64,000 bases of DNA from Lutibacter maritimus (GTDB lineage: Bacteria > Bacteroidota > Bacteroidia > Flavobacteriales > Flavobacteriaceae). Positions 9,340 through 18,006 of the stretch are shown piece after piece; position 1 is the stretch's first letter; each line of letters begins with the position of its first letter. Both the position numbers and the translations under genes were made by a program. The notes beneath the pieces were generated by a model that worked only from the letters and a program-made list of their open reading frames with translations, ran no database searches and was not told where the DNA came from. The stretch is taken from the NCBI RefSeq assembly GCF_900116115.1, contig NZ_FOZP01000010.1, positions 1 through 64,000 on the forward strand, in the 5' to 3' direction.

Positions 9340-9437
9340 TTTATTAGTATAATACAACCAATTTATACTAATAAAGCTCTAAGTTTATTAGTATCTTTTT
9401 GAATAACTATACTAATAAATATTTTTTTTATTAGTAT
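9340..9437. repeat. Five alternating copies of an 11-mer (TTTATTAGTAT)
   Basis: TTTATTAGTAT occurs forward at 9340, 9384 and 9427 and as its exact complement at 9365 and 9409. Start spacing is 25, 19, 25 and 18 bases. Adjacent inverted copies form two perfect 11-bp stem-loops (9365-9394 and 9409-9437). A degenerate sixth copy may lie near 9318-9329. Confidence 0.85.
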
Positions 9438-9450
9438 GATTTTTTTAACC

Positions 9451-10014
9451 GATACTTCTCGATACAATTTTTTTCCATTTCATTTCAAAAAACCACTCGA
9501 AGTGACGACAATAAAACACCGTCAGTTCGAGTGTTTCAATGTAGCTCGGCGGAATTGAAATGTATCGAGAACCAGTAAGGAAAACTTCTCGATACAATTT
9601 TTTTCCATTTCATGTCAAAAAACCACTCGAAGTGACGTTCATTCATGTCATTCCGACAACGGAGGAATCGCATAAAAAGGCTCAAAATAATGGGATTTCT
9701 CGCTATCGTTCGAAATGACAAGAGGCTTTTCATTTTAACTATAAGATTCCCGCTTACGCGAGAATGACGGACGCAAGGGAATGACGGTGCGTCACCCTCA
9801 GCTTGACTGGGGGTCTGCAACTACAGAGTGAAAGATTCCCGCTTACGCGAGAATGACGGACGCAAGGGAATGACGAAAGAACGTCACCCTCAGCTTGACT
9901 GGGGGTCTGCAACTATAAAGTGAAAGATTCCCGCTTACGCGAGAATGACGGATGCAAGGAAATGACGAAACAACGTCACCCTCAGCTTGACTGGGGCTGT
10001 TGGTTTTAAAGAGT
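9451..10014. repeat. Cluster of dispersed palindromic repeats
   Basis: Two partial copies of the TCGAG/GTCA family (about 9457-9640) are followed by three near-tandem units of about 90 bases beginning near 9745, 9834 and 9926. Each unit pairs an ATTCCCGC..GCGAGAAT hairpin ending in GAC with an ACCCTCAGC..CTGGGGGT hairpin starting with GTC. No gene is supported: the open frame crossing 9536-9820 is made of repeat sequence. Confidence 0.85.
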
Positions 10015-10024
10015 CAAATTCCTT

Positions 10025-10894
10025 TTATTCATTTGGCTCTATATGAACTAATACGTGTCCTAAATTTGGTATTTCACTTCGTAAAAAGTCTTTTAAATTA
10101 TGTGCAATATCGTGCCCTTCCTTAACGGAAATTGCTCCGTCAACTATTGCATGCAAATCAACGTGGTATTTCATTCCTGCCTTACGGATAAAACATTTTT
10201 CGGTTCCTAAAACACCTTGCACTTTTACAGCTTGCAATCGGATTTCCTCTAAAAGGTCATCATACAAATGCTCATCCATAATCTCCCCTAAAGCTGGTCT
10301 AAAAATAAGGTAACTATTGTACAAAATAAAAACTGCTGCAAACAAAGCCGCCCAATCATCAGCGGTTTCAAAGCCTTTACCAAAAATTAAGGCGATAGAA
10401 ATTCCGATAAATGCCATTACTGATGTTATGGCATCACTTCTATGATGCCAAGCATCGGCTTTTAGGGAAGAACTGTGTGTTTCTTTACTTTTTTTAATAA
10501 CTATTCTATAAGAGATTTCTTTCCATAAAATAATACACCCAAGCACAATTAAAGTCCAAGGTTCAGGAACTTTATGCGGTGTTTTAATATTTTGGATGCT
10601 TTCATGAGCAATAATACTAGCCGATAGCACTAAAAAGGCCACTACTAAAAAAGTGATGAGCGGTTCAATTTTTCCGTGTCCGTAAGGATGATTATCGTCT
10701 GCGGGGCGTTTGGCATATTTTAAACCAAACAGCACCAATAGCGATGAAAAAATATCGGTGGTAGATTCAATAGCATCGGCAATAAGCGCATACGAATTTC
10801 CAAAAACTCCGGCGAAGCCTTTTATTAAAGCTAAAGAAGTATTGCCAATAATACTAAAGTAGGTAGTTTTTATAGCGGTTTGTTCGTTGGTCAT
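10025..10894 (-). CDS. Cation diffusion facilitator family transporter
   Basis: A 289-residue inner-membrane exporter of divalent metal ions driven by proton exchange. Six hydrophobic segments are visible (about 15-35, 40-58, 80-100, 113-130, 150-172 and 178-195), followed by a cytosolic C-terminal dimerisation domain (about 205-289) with HVDLHAIVDG and HVLVHIEP. The transport site shows H-x3-D in HHRSD near residue 150. In segment 2 the partner motif reads E-S-T-T-D, an E-x3-D where the family usually has H or D at the first position, so metal choice may differ. It stands alone beside the polysaccharide genes and has no obvious tie to them. Confidence 0.9.
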   Translation of the reverse strand: MTNEQTAIKTTYFSIIGNTSLALIKGFAGVFGNSYALIADAIESTTDIFSSLLVLFGLKYAKRPADDNHPYGHGKIEPLITFLVVAFLVLSASIIAHESIQNIKTPHKVPEPWTLIVLGCIILWKEISYRIVIKKSKETHSSSLKADAWHHRSDAITSVMAFIGISIALIFGKGFETADDWAALFAAVFILYNSYLIFRPALGEIMDEHLYDDLLEEIRLQAVKVQGVLGTEKCFIRKAGMKYHVDLHAIVDGAISVKEGHDIAHNLKDFLRSEIPNLGHVLVHIEPNE

Positions 10895-10955
10895 TTGATT
10901 TATTGGGTTGTGTTCAAGTTGTTTTTGATGAGGTAAAAGGTTATACTAACTTTAT

Positions 10956-12164
10956 TTACTTTGACGTTATTTGTTGATTAACAACATTTAAAAGTATTTT
11001 AATCTTATTTTGTACTGCATCCCTTGAATAAATATCAAACAATATTCGTTGATTCCTTTTAAATTCATCTAAAGTTAAATTTGTAATTAATGTATTTTTA
11101 TTAATTTGTTTTATACCTTTTAAATTAATTCCAATACTTTTATAATATTCATACACAGGGCTTTTTTCATTCAAAAATATTTTAGCTCCCATATAACTCA
11201 TGGCAATTATATTAGCAACTGCTTGTTGACGTACATGATTAAAAACTACAAAACCACAACTTGAAACTAATTGATTATACTCTTTTAATGGCATAAAATT
11301 TACTAATGGAATAAAATTTTCACCAAAATAACGTTTCCCAATTTCTATTACATGTGCTATATAATCTTTAGAACCGGCATAACTTAATGGTACAATTATT
11401 TTTCTATCATGAATACCAAGTTCATTTAATTTTTTAAATATATCTAAATGATTATTTGAAGGGTCACCTGAATTTCCAATTAAAATATTCCTAGCATCTA
11501 AAACATTATCATTAATTTTATCATTTAAAATATCTTCTATACATCCATAGGTAAAAGGCCCATAAACATTATTATCATCAATTTTTCTCACTAATTTATA
11601 CTCAGTTGGTACTACAGGAACAACAATATCTATTTTTTTAACTGCTTTATAAAAAGCTGTATCATATTTATTTTTTAAAATCCTTATTATTTTATTTGGT
11701 AATACATTCTCTAGTTTGTATAAATTTTTAAAAAGAAATAAAGAAAATGTATTATAAATTATTTTTTCCTTTGTGTTGAAATTAATATTTAAATATTTCT
11801 TGGTTTCTTTTTCAAATATATTCTTTTTAAATAAAGGCCAATTATAATACAAATCGTACCCCCAAATAAACCAAACTTTTAAAATTTCATCTTTTAACAA
11901 ATTAACAAGGTGTTGCTTTTTAAAATCTAAAGCATGAAAAAAAACAACCTTTATTTTGTTATCATGAATAAATTTAACAAAATTTATTTCATCTTCACTT
12001 CCTTTCAAAATTAAAGGTTTTCCTAAAGGAGATTTAACATATTTAAATGGACTCTCATTTGATTGAATTATGAAGTATAAAGAGCTATTAGGATAAACTG
12101 ATTCAATTAATTTTATTGCAGGATCAATAAATTTATCATCGTTAAAAACATGTAAAATTTCCAA
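10956..12164 (-). CDS. Family 56 glycosyltransferase (WecF-like, 4-acetamido-fucosyltransferase)
   Basis: A 402-residue protein matching the enterobacterial common antigen transferase family, which adds TDP-4-acetamido-4,6-dideoxygalactose to a lipid-linked acceptor. Recognisable parts are the N-terminal LHVFNDDKFID, the central GNSGDPSNNHL (about 230-240), PLSYAG and the acceptor-side NHVRQQAVANI stretch (about 325-335). The function in this organism is inferred from the family; the sugar may be another amino-deoxyhexose. It follows wzt in the same direction with a 42-base gap, so it is probably in the exporter operon and builds the exported glycan. Confidence 0.85.
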   Translation of the reverse strand: MEILHVFNDDKFIDPAIKLIESVYPNSSLYFIIQSNESPFKYVKSPLGKPLILKGSEDEINFVKFIHDNKIKVVFFHALDFKKQHLVNLLKDEILKVWFIWGYDLYYNWPLFKKNIFEKETKKYLNINFNTKEKIIYNTFSLFLFKNLYKLENVLPNKIIRILKNKYDTAFYKAVKKIDIVVPVVPTEYKLVRKIDDNNVYGPFTYGCIEDILNDKINDNVLDARNILIGNSGDPSNNHLDIFKKLNELGIHDRKIIVPLSYAGSKDYIAHVIEIGKRYFGENFIPLVNFMPLKEYNQLVSSCGFVVFNHVRQQAVANIIAMSYMGAKIFLNEKSPVYEYYKSIGINLKGIKQINKNTLITNLTLDEFKRNQRILFDIYSRDAVQNKIKILLNVVNQQITSK

Positions 12165-12206
12165 TTTAATCTACTTAAATATTATTTATAAAATCTATAA
12201 ACCTAA

Positions 12207-13472
12207 TTAACTTTTCCAAATAAATGTTGGTGTAATGTAGCCAGGTTCTCTACCCATATATACCCCCAAATCTCTGTGCCCATTTACAACTGTAAATTGA
12301 ACAATATCTCTTTCTGAAAAAATAGACCTTCTTTTATCTTCAACAATAAAAAGAGTTAATGAAAAATTTCCTGATTGTAAAAAAGATTTTGGGATAATGC
12401 ATTTTATTTCGTTCTTACCTTGAGCTAATTTTAATTTATTATGCTTGTCAAAAAAAGAAAACATTACCTCTCCAAGTTCATTAACCATATGATATGTTAA
12501 ACTAAACCTATGAAAATCTTTGGTTTTAAAAGATATGTCAGTAATTAATTCAATTTCTTTATCTTCCACAATTGGTTCATTTTCACTACTTCCTACATTT
12601 TTTAATTTTATCCCATGTAAATGAAATATTTCTTTATTGAATTCTTTATCAAAAACAACCTTATTAAGCATATCAATACCCTTACCACCCAAATAATAAC
12701 TTACAGCACTTTCAACATTTCCATCCATTGCAATACACCCTTGTTCTAACACAATCCCTCTGGTACACAAACTCTTTACAGCTGCCATATTATGACTTAC
12801 AAATAACACGGTACGCCCCTCGCCTTTGCTAATATCCTGCATTTTACCAATGGCTTTCTTTTGAAACTCAGCATCACCCACAGCCAATACTTCATCTATT
12901 ACCAAAATATCAGGCTCTAAATGTGCGGCTACAGAAAAAGCCAAACGCACTGTCATACCACTGCTATAGCGTTTAACAGGAGTATCAATATAACGTTCGC
13001 AACCTGAAAAAGAAACAATTTCATCAATTTTAGCGTTAATTTCGGCTTTGGTCATTCCTAAAATTGCGCCATTTAAATAAATGTTTTCTCTACCTGTTAA
13101 TTCTGGGTGAAATCCTGTACCTACTTCTAACAAACTAGCAATACGTCCGTTGCTTTTAATGCTTCCGGTTGACGGACCTGTTACTTTGGATAGTATTTTT
13201 AATAAGGTTGATTTTCCTGCACCATTTTTGCCAATAATACCCAATACTTCGCCTTTTTGTACTTCAAAATTAATGTCTTTTAAAGCCCATACATAATCTG
13301 AACTACCTTTTGTTGCTCGGTCATTTACATCGCCTATTTTTAAAAAAGGATCTTCTAACCCACGTACTTTATGCCACCATCGGTTAAGGTCGTGACTTAA
13401 CGTACCTGTGCCCACCGTACCCAAACGGTATTGTTTACTTAGGTTTTCTATTTTTAAAATTATCTCGCTCAT
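12207..13472 (-). CDS. wzt: ABC exporter ATPase for polysaccharide with C-terminal substrate domain
   Basis: The ATP-hydrolysing subunit of the O-antigen/capsule ABC exporter, 421 residues. The nucleotide-binding domain (about 1-245) has Walker A GKNGAGKST, signature YSSGMTVRLAF and Walker B ILVIDEVLAVGD. The rest (about 260-421) is a beta-rich Wzt-type C-terminal domain that in characterised systems recognises the end of the finished polysaccharide. The long form implies export of a glycan with a recognised terminus. Its permease partner is wzm at 14256-15125, separated here by a four-helix-bundle gene and repeat arrays. Confidence 0.93.
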   Translation of the reverse strand: MSEIILKIENLSKQYRLGTVGTGTLSHDLNRWWHKVRGLEDPFLKIGDVNDRATKGSSDYVWALKDINFEVQKGEVLGIIGKNGAGKSTLLKILSKVTGPSTGSIKSNGRIASLLEVGTGFHPELTGRENIYLNGAILGMTKAEINAKIDEIVSFSGCERYIDTPVKRYSSGMTVRLAFSVAAHLEPDILVIDEVLAVGDAEFQKKAIGKMQDISKGEGRTVLFVSHNMAAVKSLCTRGIVLEQGCIAMDGNVESAVSYYLGGKGIDMLNKVVFDKEFNKEIFHLHGIKLKNVGSSENEPIVEDKEIELITDISFKTKDFHRFSLTYHMVNELGEVMFSFFDKHNKLKLAQGKNEIKCIIPKSFLQSGNFSLTLFIVEDKRRSIFSERDIVQFTVVNGHRDLGVYMGREPGYITPTFIWKS

Positions 13473-13489
13473 TTCAATCGCTGGCTAAA

Positions 13490-13665
13490 GTGAGAAGTCT
13501 TACGTGAAACGTGAGACGATCTCTTTTTAACTTTTGTTAATTCTTATAATTATAATATTATTTAGTAAAACGTCTTTTAGTGATACGTTTGTTCGTGAGT
13601 CGTTTTTCGTCTAACAATTCACGTATAACTTCTAACTTCTAACAATTCACGTCAAACGTCTAACT
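13490..13665 (-). repeat. GTTAGAA-type heptad repeats, wzt side
   Basis: The spacer between wzt and the four-helix-bundle gene is largely built from 7-base units that on the coding strand begin with GT or GA: GTTAGAC, GTTTGAC, GTGAATT, GTTAGAA (twice), GTTATAC, GTGAATT, GTTAGAC (about 13601-13665). GTGAAAC and GTGAGAC occur on the other strand near 13503-13517. The first heptad contains the stop codon of the four-helix-bundle gene. Confidence 0.8.
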
Positions 13666-14004
13666 TTTTAAATAATTTCTAAATCCCAATAATAATCTTT
13701 TAACATCGTTTATTAATACTTCTATGTTTTTATCTTTCTCTGTATAATTTAACCTAACCGCAATTAAATATTGAGTTTCTAATTCCGAAAGAGAACCAAA
13801 AGCAATATGAATGAATTGAATAAACTCTTTATTACTTTTTCTTCCTGCTCCCTCTGCTATGTTAGAAGGTACTGAAACTGCTGCTCGCCTTATTTGACTT
13901 ATTAAACCAAATTTCTCAGCATCAGGAAATGAGTTTGAAAGTTTATATATAATTTCAACCAAATCCATACTTTTTTTCCAAACATCTAATTCTTTATGAT
14001 CCAT
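13660..14004 (-). CDS. Four-helix-bundle protein (S23 / 23S rRNA intervening-sequence family)
   Basis: A 114-residue protein with the family signature: LDVWKKSMDLV at the N-terminus, PSNIAEGAGRKSNKEFIQF in the middle (about 47-65) and a SLSELETQ helix (about 71-78). Members were first found inside 23S rRNA intervening sequences and are related in fold to the accessory protein of diversity-generating retroelements. Their role is unsettled; RNA or DNA binding is the usual guess. Here it is free-standing between wzm and wzt, in the same direction, and embedded on both sides in GTTAGAA-type heptads. Its final AGT TAG codons are part of the array. This looks like an insertion into an export operon. 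Confidence 0.88.
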   Translation of the reverse strand: MDHKELDVWKKSMDLVEIIYKLSNSFPDAEKFGLISQIRRAAVSVPSNIAEGAGRKSNKEFIQFIHIAFGSLSELETQYLIAVRLNYTEKDKNIEVLINDVKRLLLGFRNYLKS

Positions 14005-14029
14005 TTTTTTATTTCGTTATACGGTTTTT

Positions 14030-14251
14030 CGTGAAACGTGAGACGTCTTTTCACTTTTCACTTTTCACTATTCACTATTGAGCCCTCGAAGCCATTTCTC
14101 ACATCTAACTTCTAACGAGTACACGTTTAACTTCTAACTAAAAACGTCTCACGTCTAACTTCTAACTTCCAACGAGTACACGTTTAACTTCTAACTAAAA
14201 ACGTTTAACTTCTAACTAAAAACGTCTAACGTCTAACTTCTAACTTCTCAC
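14030..14251 (-). repeat. GTTAGAA-type heptad array, wzm side
   Basis: Read on the coding strand from 14251 downward, the spacer parses almost wholly into 7-base units: GTGAGAA, GTTAGAA, GTTAGAC (twice), GTTTTTA, GTTAGAA, GTTAAAC and so on, with an 8-base GTGTACTC at two places. It ends in GTGAATA and three GTGAAAA units (14048-14075). A 34-base block is exactly duplicated (14114-14147 and 14171-14204, offset 57). The array starts 4 bases after the wzm stop codon. Confidence 0.85.
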
Positions 14252-14255
14252 AAAA

Positions 14256-15125
14256 TTACACCGTATCAATAAAACTTTTTTCTGTTCTATTAAAGATAAC
14301 CACACCTATTAAAAAAATAATAACGGTGCAAGCTACCGAATAACCAATACCATTCCATGACAAACTTCCATCATTTAACAACATATAACGCGAAGTTTCA
14401 ATAATATGTGCCATTGGGTTAAATTCTACTACCCAAGCATAATCTGCTAATTTTTCTTTTACCAAGGCCATTGGGTACATTACAGCCGAAACATACATTA
14501 ATAATTGCACACCAAAACTTACTAAAAAAGTTAAATCTCTATATTTTGTAACCATGGATGAAATAATCATTCCCAACCCTAATCCTAACATGGCCATAAT
14601 TAGTATTAGTAAAGGATAGGCAATTAATAATGTGTTTGGTACAATTGGCATCCCTTTCATTACATAAAATATATAAAATCCAATAAATACACTTAGTTGA
14701 ATACCAAATTTAATTAAATTAGATACCACAATGGATAATGGCATAATCATGCGTGGAAAATAAACTTTTCCAAACAAACCTGCATTGGCTTTAAAAGTGT
14801 CTGACGTAGCAGTTAAACATTCTTTAAAATAATTCCAAGAAGTGACTCCTGCTAAATTAAATAAAAACGGAGGTACTGTTCCTGTATCAATACCAGCAAC
14901 ATTGTTAAATATTATAGTAAAAATTACGGATGTAAATAACGGTTGAATTAAATACCAAAGCGGACCTAATATCGTTTGTTTGTATACGGTAACTACATCT
15001 CTTTTTACAAATAAAAATAGTAAATCACGATACTGCCAAACTTCTTTTAAGTTAAGCGAAAACAATTTATTTTTAGGGGTTATTTCAAATAACCATTCAT
15101 TGGAATCTGTGGCCTTTTTATTCAT
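14256..15125 (-). CDS. wzm: ABC-2 type polysaccharide export permease
   Basis: The membrane subunit that works with Wzt to move undecaprenyl-linked polysaccharide across the inner membrane. The 289-residue protein has an amphipathic N-terminus (KEVWQYRDLLFLFVKRDVV, then YKQTILGPLWYLIQP), which is the Wzm/TagG-family hallmark, and six membrane segments (about 60-80, 100-118, 140-160, 168-188, 197-215 and 260-280). It is the first gene of the exporter block. A near-consensus -7 box (TATCTTTA on the minus strand, 15188-15195) lies about 60 bases upstream. Confidence 0.92.
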   Translation of the reverse strand: MNKKATDSNEWLFEITPKNKLFSLNLKEVWQYRDLLFLFVKRDVVTVYKQTILGPLWYLIQPLFTSVIFTIIFNNVAGIDTGTVPPFLFNLAGVTSWNYFKECLTATSDTFKANAGLFGKVYFPRMIMPLSIVVSNLIKFGIQLSVFIGFYIFYVMKGMPIVPNTLLIAYPLLILIMAMLGLGLGMIISSMVTKYRDLTFLVSFGVQLLMYVSAVMYPMALVKEKLADYAWVVEFNPMAHIIETSRYMLLNDGSLSWNGIGYSVACTVIIFLIGVVIFNRTEKSFIDTV

Positions 15126-15271
15126 AAAAACTCGTAAGCTACCTATTTTATTGAGGTTTGATGTTTTTTTTGTGTAAAAATTTAGTGTAAAGATACTTTA
15201 TTTATCAGTAATGTAAAAAATGTACTTTAATTAATTGTTTTTTTAGCTCCTCTTTGTCATACGTTTCCATC

Positions 15272-15570
15272 CGTCATTCTCGCGGAAGCGGGAATCTATT
15301 GCTTTGGAGTAACAGACCCCCAGTCAAGCTGAGGGTGACGAACACGCACCGTCATTCTCGCGAAAGCGGGAATCTTTCTCTTTTGAAACCAGCATACCCC
15401 CAGTCAAGCTGAGGGTGACGCAGTGTCATTCTCGCGAAAGCGGGAATCTGTTGCTTTGTAGTTGCAGACCCCCAGTCAAGCTGAGGGTGACGAACACGCA
15501 CCGTCATTCTCGCGAAAGCGGGAATCTGTTGCTTTGGAGTAACAGACTCCCAATCAAGCTGAGGGTGACG
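15272..15570. repeat. Four palindromic repeat units, about 76-base period
   Basis: Units start with GTCATTCTCGCG at 15273, 15351, 15425 and 15503. Each carries an ATTCTCGC..GCGGGAAT hairpin ending CTR, then a second AC(C/T)CCCA..GAGGGT hairpin ending GAC. The first has GCGGAAGC where the others have GCGAAAGC. The stretch between wzm and pyrD (15126-16067) otherwise holds only the repeat at 15599-16055; no gene is supported. Confidence 0.85.
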
Positions 15571-15598
15571 TGCTTATTGCTAAGGATAACGTTCTTTA

Positions 15599-16055
15599 CG
15601 TCACTTCGAGTGGTTTTGTGGAATGAAATGTAACAAAATTGTATCGAGAAGCATTACGTAACTGTTCTCGATACACCTCCGTTGCACTTCGGCACTCGAA
15701 CTGACGGTATGTTAAAAACACACCCTCTTACCCACTCTGAAAAGGTAAATTAGACCAAAGAGTAAAAAGATTCCCGTATACGCGAGAATGACGATTTAAA
15801 CGTCACTTCGAGTGGTTTTGCGGAATGAAATGTAACAAAATTGTATCGAGAAGCATTACGTCACTGTTCTCGATACACCTCCGTTGCATTTCGGCACTCG
15901 AACTGACGGTATTTTAAAAACACACCCTCTTACCCACTCTGAAAAGGTAAATTAGACCAAAGAGTAAAAAGATTCCCGCTTTCGCGAGAATGACGATTTA
16001 AACGTCACTTCGAGTGGTTTTGTGGAATGAAATGTAACAAAATTGTATCGAGAAG
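15599..16055. repeat. Tandem 202-bp compound repeat
   Basis: CGTCACTTCGAGTGG recurs at 15599, 15801 and 16003, exactly 202 bases apart. Each full period contains a TCGAG/GTCA palindromic pair, a unique-looking segment with CACACCCTCTTACCC, and one ATTCCCG..CGAGAAT hairpin. The third copy stops after about 53 bases, just before the pyrD stop codon. The copies differ by a few substitutions (for example GTATACGCG versus CTTTCGCG in the hairpin loop). Confidence 0.88.
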
Positions 16056-16067
16056 CTAATTATACTA

Positions 16068-17102
16068 TTAATTACGCCCTAAAATTGCCTTGTTTATTTT
16101 TTTTGCTAATGATGGTCCTTCATAAATAAAACCAGTATAAATCTGTACTAAATCAGCACCAGCTTCTAATTTTTCTAAAGCATCTTCAGCAGTATGAATA
16201 CCCCCAACACCAATAATTGGAAAAGCTTTGTTTGATTTATCGGCTAAGTATTTAATAACTGCCGTACTTCTATCTTTTATAGGTTTTCCACTTAAACCAC
16301 CATTGCCAATGGCTTCTAATTGTTGTGATGACGCTTTTAATCCCTCTCTTATAGTAGAAGTATTTGAGGCTATAATACCATCAATTTTTGTTTCGGCAAC
16401 AATTTCAATGATTTCATCTAACTGAACAGGATTTAAGTCTGGTGCAATTTTTAGTAAAACAGGTTTTTGGTTGGTATGTGTTGCATTTGCTTTTTGAATA
16501 GTGGTAATTAACGCTATTAAATAATCTTTATCAGTTAATTTTGCATGGCTACCAACATTTGGGCAACTTACATTTAGCACAAAATAATCTACATACGGAT
16601 GTAATGCCTCAAAACAAGCTACATAATCTTTGGTATAATCTGCAGGCATGGTTGTTGTATTTTTACCAATATTTCCACCAATTAATACGTGTCCTTTGTT
16701 TTGTTTTAGTTTTTCTATAGCGGCTTCAATACCATTGTTATTAAAACCCATGCGGTTTATTAAACCATTATCTGCTTTTAATCTAAAAATCCTTTTTTTA
16801 GGGTTTCCTGCTTGTGCTTTTGGAGTTACTGTTCCTATTTCAATAAAACCAAAACCGAAATTAGCCAACTCATTGTACAATACAGCGTTTTTATCAAATC
16901 CAGCAGCTAAACCAACCGGATTTTTAAAGGTTAATCCAAACAATTGTCGCTCTAACTTTTTATCGGAAATTGTAAATAAACTTCTAAAAATGAAAGGAAT
17001 ACCAGGAATTTTAGAGAGTATTTTTATAAGTGAAAAAGTAAAATGATGTATTTTTTCTGGATCGAAAAGAAAAAAGAAAGGACGGATAACACTTTTATAC
17101 AT
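16068..17102 (-). CDS. pyrD: Dihydroorotate dehydrogenase, quinone-dependent (class 2)
   Basis: Oxidises dihydroorotate to orotate in pyrimidine synthesis, passing electrons to membrane quinone. The protein starts [23 protein letters not shown], the membrane-associating N-terminal helix of class 2 enzymes. The frame could begin 16 codons earlier at 17150, but the ATG at 17102 gives the family N-terminus. Seen: AAGFDKNA flavin motif, IGTVTP, NRMGFNN, and [10 protein letters not shown] with the class 2 catalytic serine. Length (344) is normal. It is a single gene between two repeat-filled spacers. Confidence 0.95.
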   Translation of the reverse strand: MYKSVIRPFFFLFDPEKIHHFTFSLIKILSKIPGIPFIFRSLFTISDKKLERQLFGLTFKNPVGLAAGFDKNAVLYNELANFGFGFIEIGTVTPKAQAGNPKKRIFRLKADNGLINRMGFNNNGIEAAIEKLKQNKGHVLIGGNIGKNTTTMPADYTKDYVACFEALHPYVDYFVLNVSCPNVGSHAKLTDKDYLIALITTIQKANATHTNQKPVLLKIAPDLNPVQLDEIIEIVAETKIDGIIASNTSTIREGLKASSQQLEAIGNGGLSGKPIKDRSTAVIKYLADKSNKAFPIIGVGGIHTAEDALEKLEAGADLVQIYTGFIYEGPSLAKKINKAILGRN

Positions 17103-17218
17103 ATACTGTTGTTTGTGCAAAATTAATAAAAGGGATTGGATTGAACGCAAAAAATTACAATTTCAATGCCTCATTTCCTTCTCATCATCATTCTCTTCTC
17201 ATCATCATTCTCTTCTCA

Positions 17219-17946
17219 CCGTCATTCTCTTCTTACTGTCATTCCCTTGCAAAAGGGAATCTTTCACTTTGGAGTAACAGACCCCCAATCAAGTTGAGGG
17301 TGACGAACACGCACCGTCATTCTCGCGAAAGCGGGAATCTGTTGCTTTTGAAAACGACAGACCCCCAGTCAAGCTGAGGGTGACGTGCTTTCTCTGAGGG
17401 TGACGAACACGCACCGTCATTCTCGCGAAAGCGGGAATCTGTTGCTTTTGAAAACGACAGACCCCCAGTCAAGCTGAGGGTGACGTGCTTTCTATGAGGG
17501 TGACGAACACGCACCGTCATTCTCGCGAAAGCGGGAATCTGTTGCTTTTGAAAACGACAGACCCCCAGTCAAGCTGAGGGTGACGTGCTTTCTCTGAGGG
17601 TGACGAACACGCACCGTCATTCTCGCGAAAGCGGGAATCTGTTGCTTTTGAAAACGATAGACCCCCAGTCAAGCTGAGGGTGACGTTTCTTTTTGCTGAG
17701 GGTGACGAACACGCACCGTCATTCCCTTGCAAGAGGGAATCTTTCACTTTGGAGTAACAGACCCCCAGTCAAGCTGAGGGTGACGTGCTTTCTCTGAGGG
17801 TGACGAACACGCACCGTCATTCCATTGCAAAAGGGAATCTGTTGCTTTTGAAAACGACAGACCCTCAGTCAAGCTGAGGGTGACGTGCTTTCTCTGAGGG
17901 TGACGTTTCTTTTTGCTGAGGGTGACGTGCTTTCTATGAGGGTGAC
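17219..17946. repeat. Tandem 100-bp palindromic repeat array
   Basis: TGACGAACACGCACCGTCAT recurs at 17301, 17401, 17501, 17601, about 17702 and 17801, so the unit is 100 bases (once 102). Each unit has GTC-ATTCTCGC-GAAA-GCGGGAAT-CTG, a 14-20 base linker, then CAG-ACCCCCAG-TCAA-GCTGAGGGT-GAC, and a short GTGCTTTCTCTGAGGG filler. Two units carry a variant first hairpin (CATTCCCTTGCAAGAGGGAAT type). The array fills the whole pheT-pyrD spacer; no gene is supported in it. Confidence 0.92.
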
Positions 17947-17952
17947 TTTGTA

Positions 17953-17985
17953 GCAAAAAAAATGACGGCTAAAAGCCGTCATTTT
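17953..17985 (-). terminator. Intrinsic terminator of pheT
   Basis: A stem of ATGACGGCT (17962-17970) with AGCCGTCAT (17974-17982) and a 3-base loop, extended by A-T pairs. On the minus strand it is followed by a run of eight T. It lies 22 bases after the pheT stop. Confidence 0.92.
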
Positions 17986-18006
17986 AAAATATATATTTAT
18001 AATTTA

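Noticed and set aside
9536-9820. Minus-strand frame of 94 codons
   Set aside because: It runs through dispersed palindromic repeats and shows no protein family or codon pattern.
13660-14004. 23S rRNA intervening sequence
   Set aside because: The S23-like gene is free-standing here; no rRNA sequence flanks it.
15415-15633. Plus-strand frame with CHSRESGNLLL repeats
   Set aside because: Translated repeat DNA; the HSRESGNL peptide is the hairpin sequence read in frame.
17141-17377. Plus-strand frame of 78 codons
   Set aside because: It overlaps the pyrD start and the repeat array; no family signature.
17219-17946. CRISPR array
   Set aside because: The spacing is regular, but the units are near-identical over their whole length, there are no unique spacers and no cas genes nearby.
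17317-17956. Three chained minus-strand open frames encoding similar RHPQLDWGS-type repeats
   Set aside because: They are read-through of the 100-bp hairpin array; the unit is not a multiple of three and the same motif arises wherever the repeat occurs.
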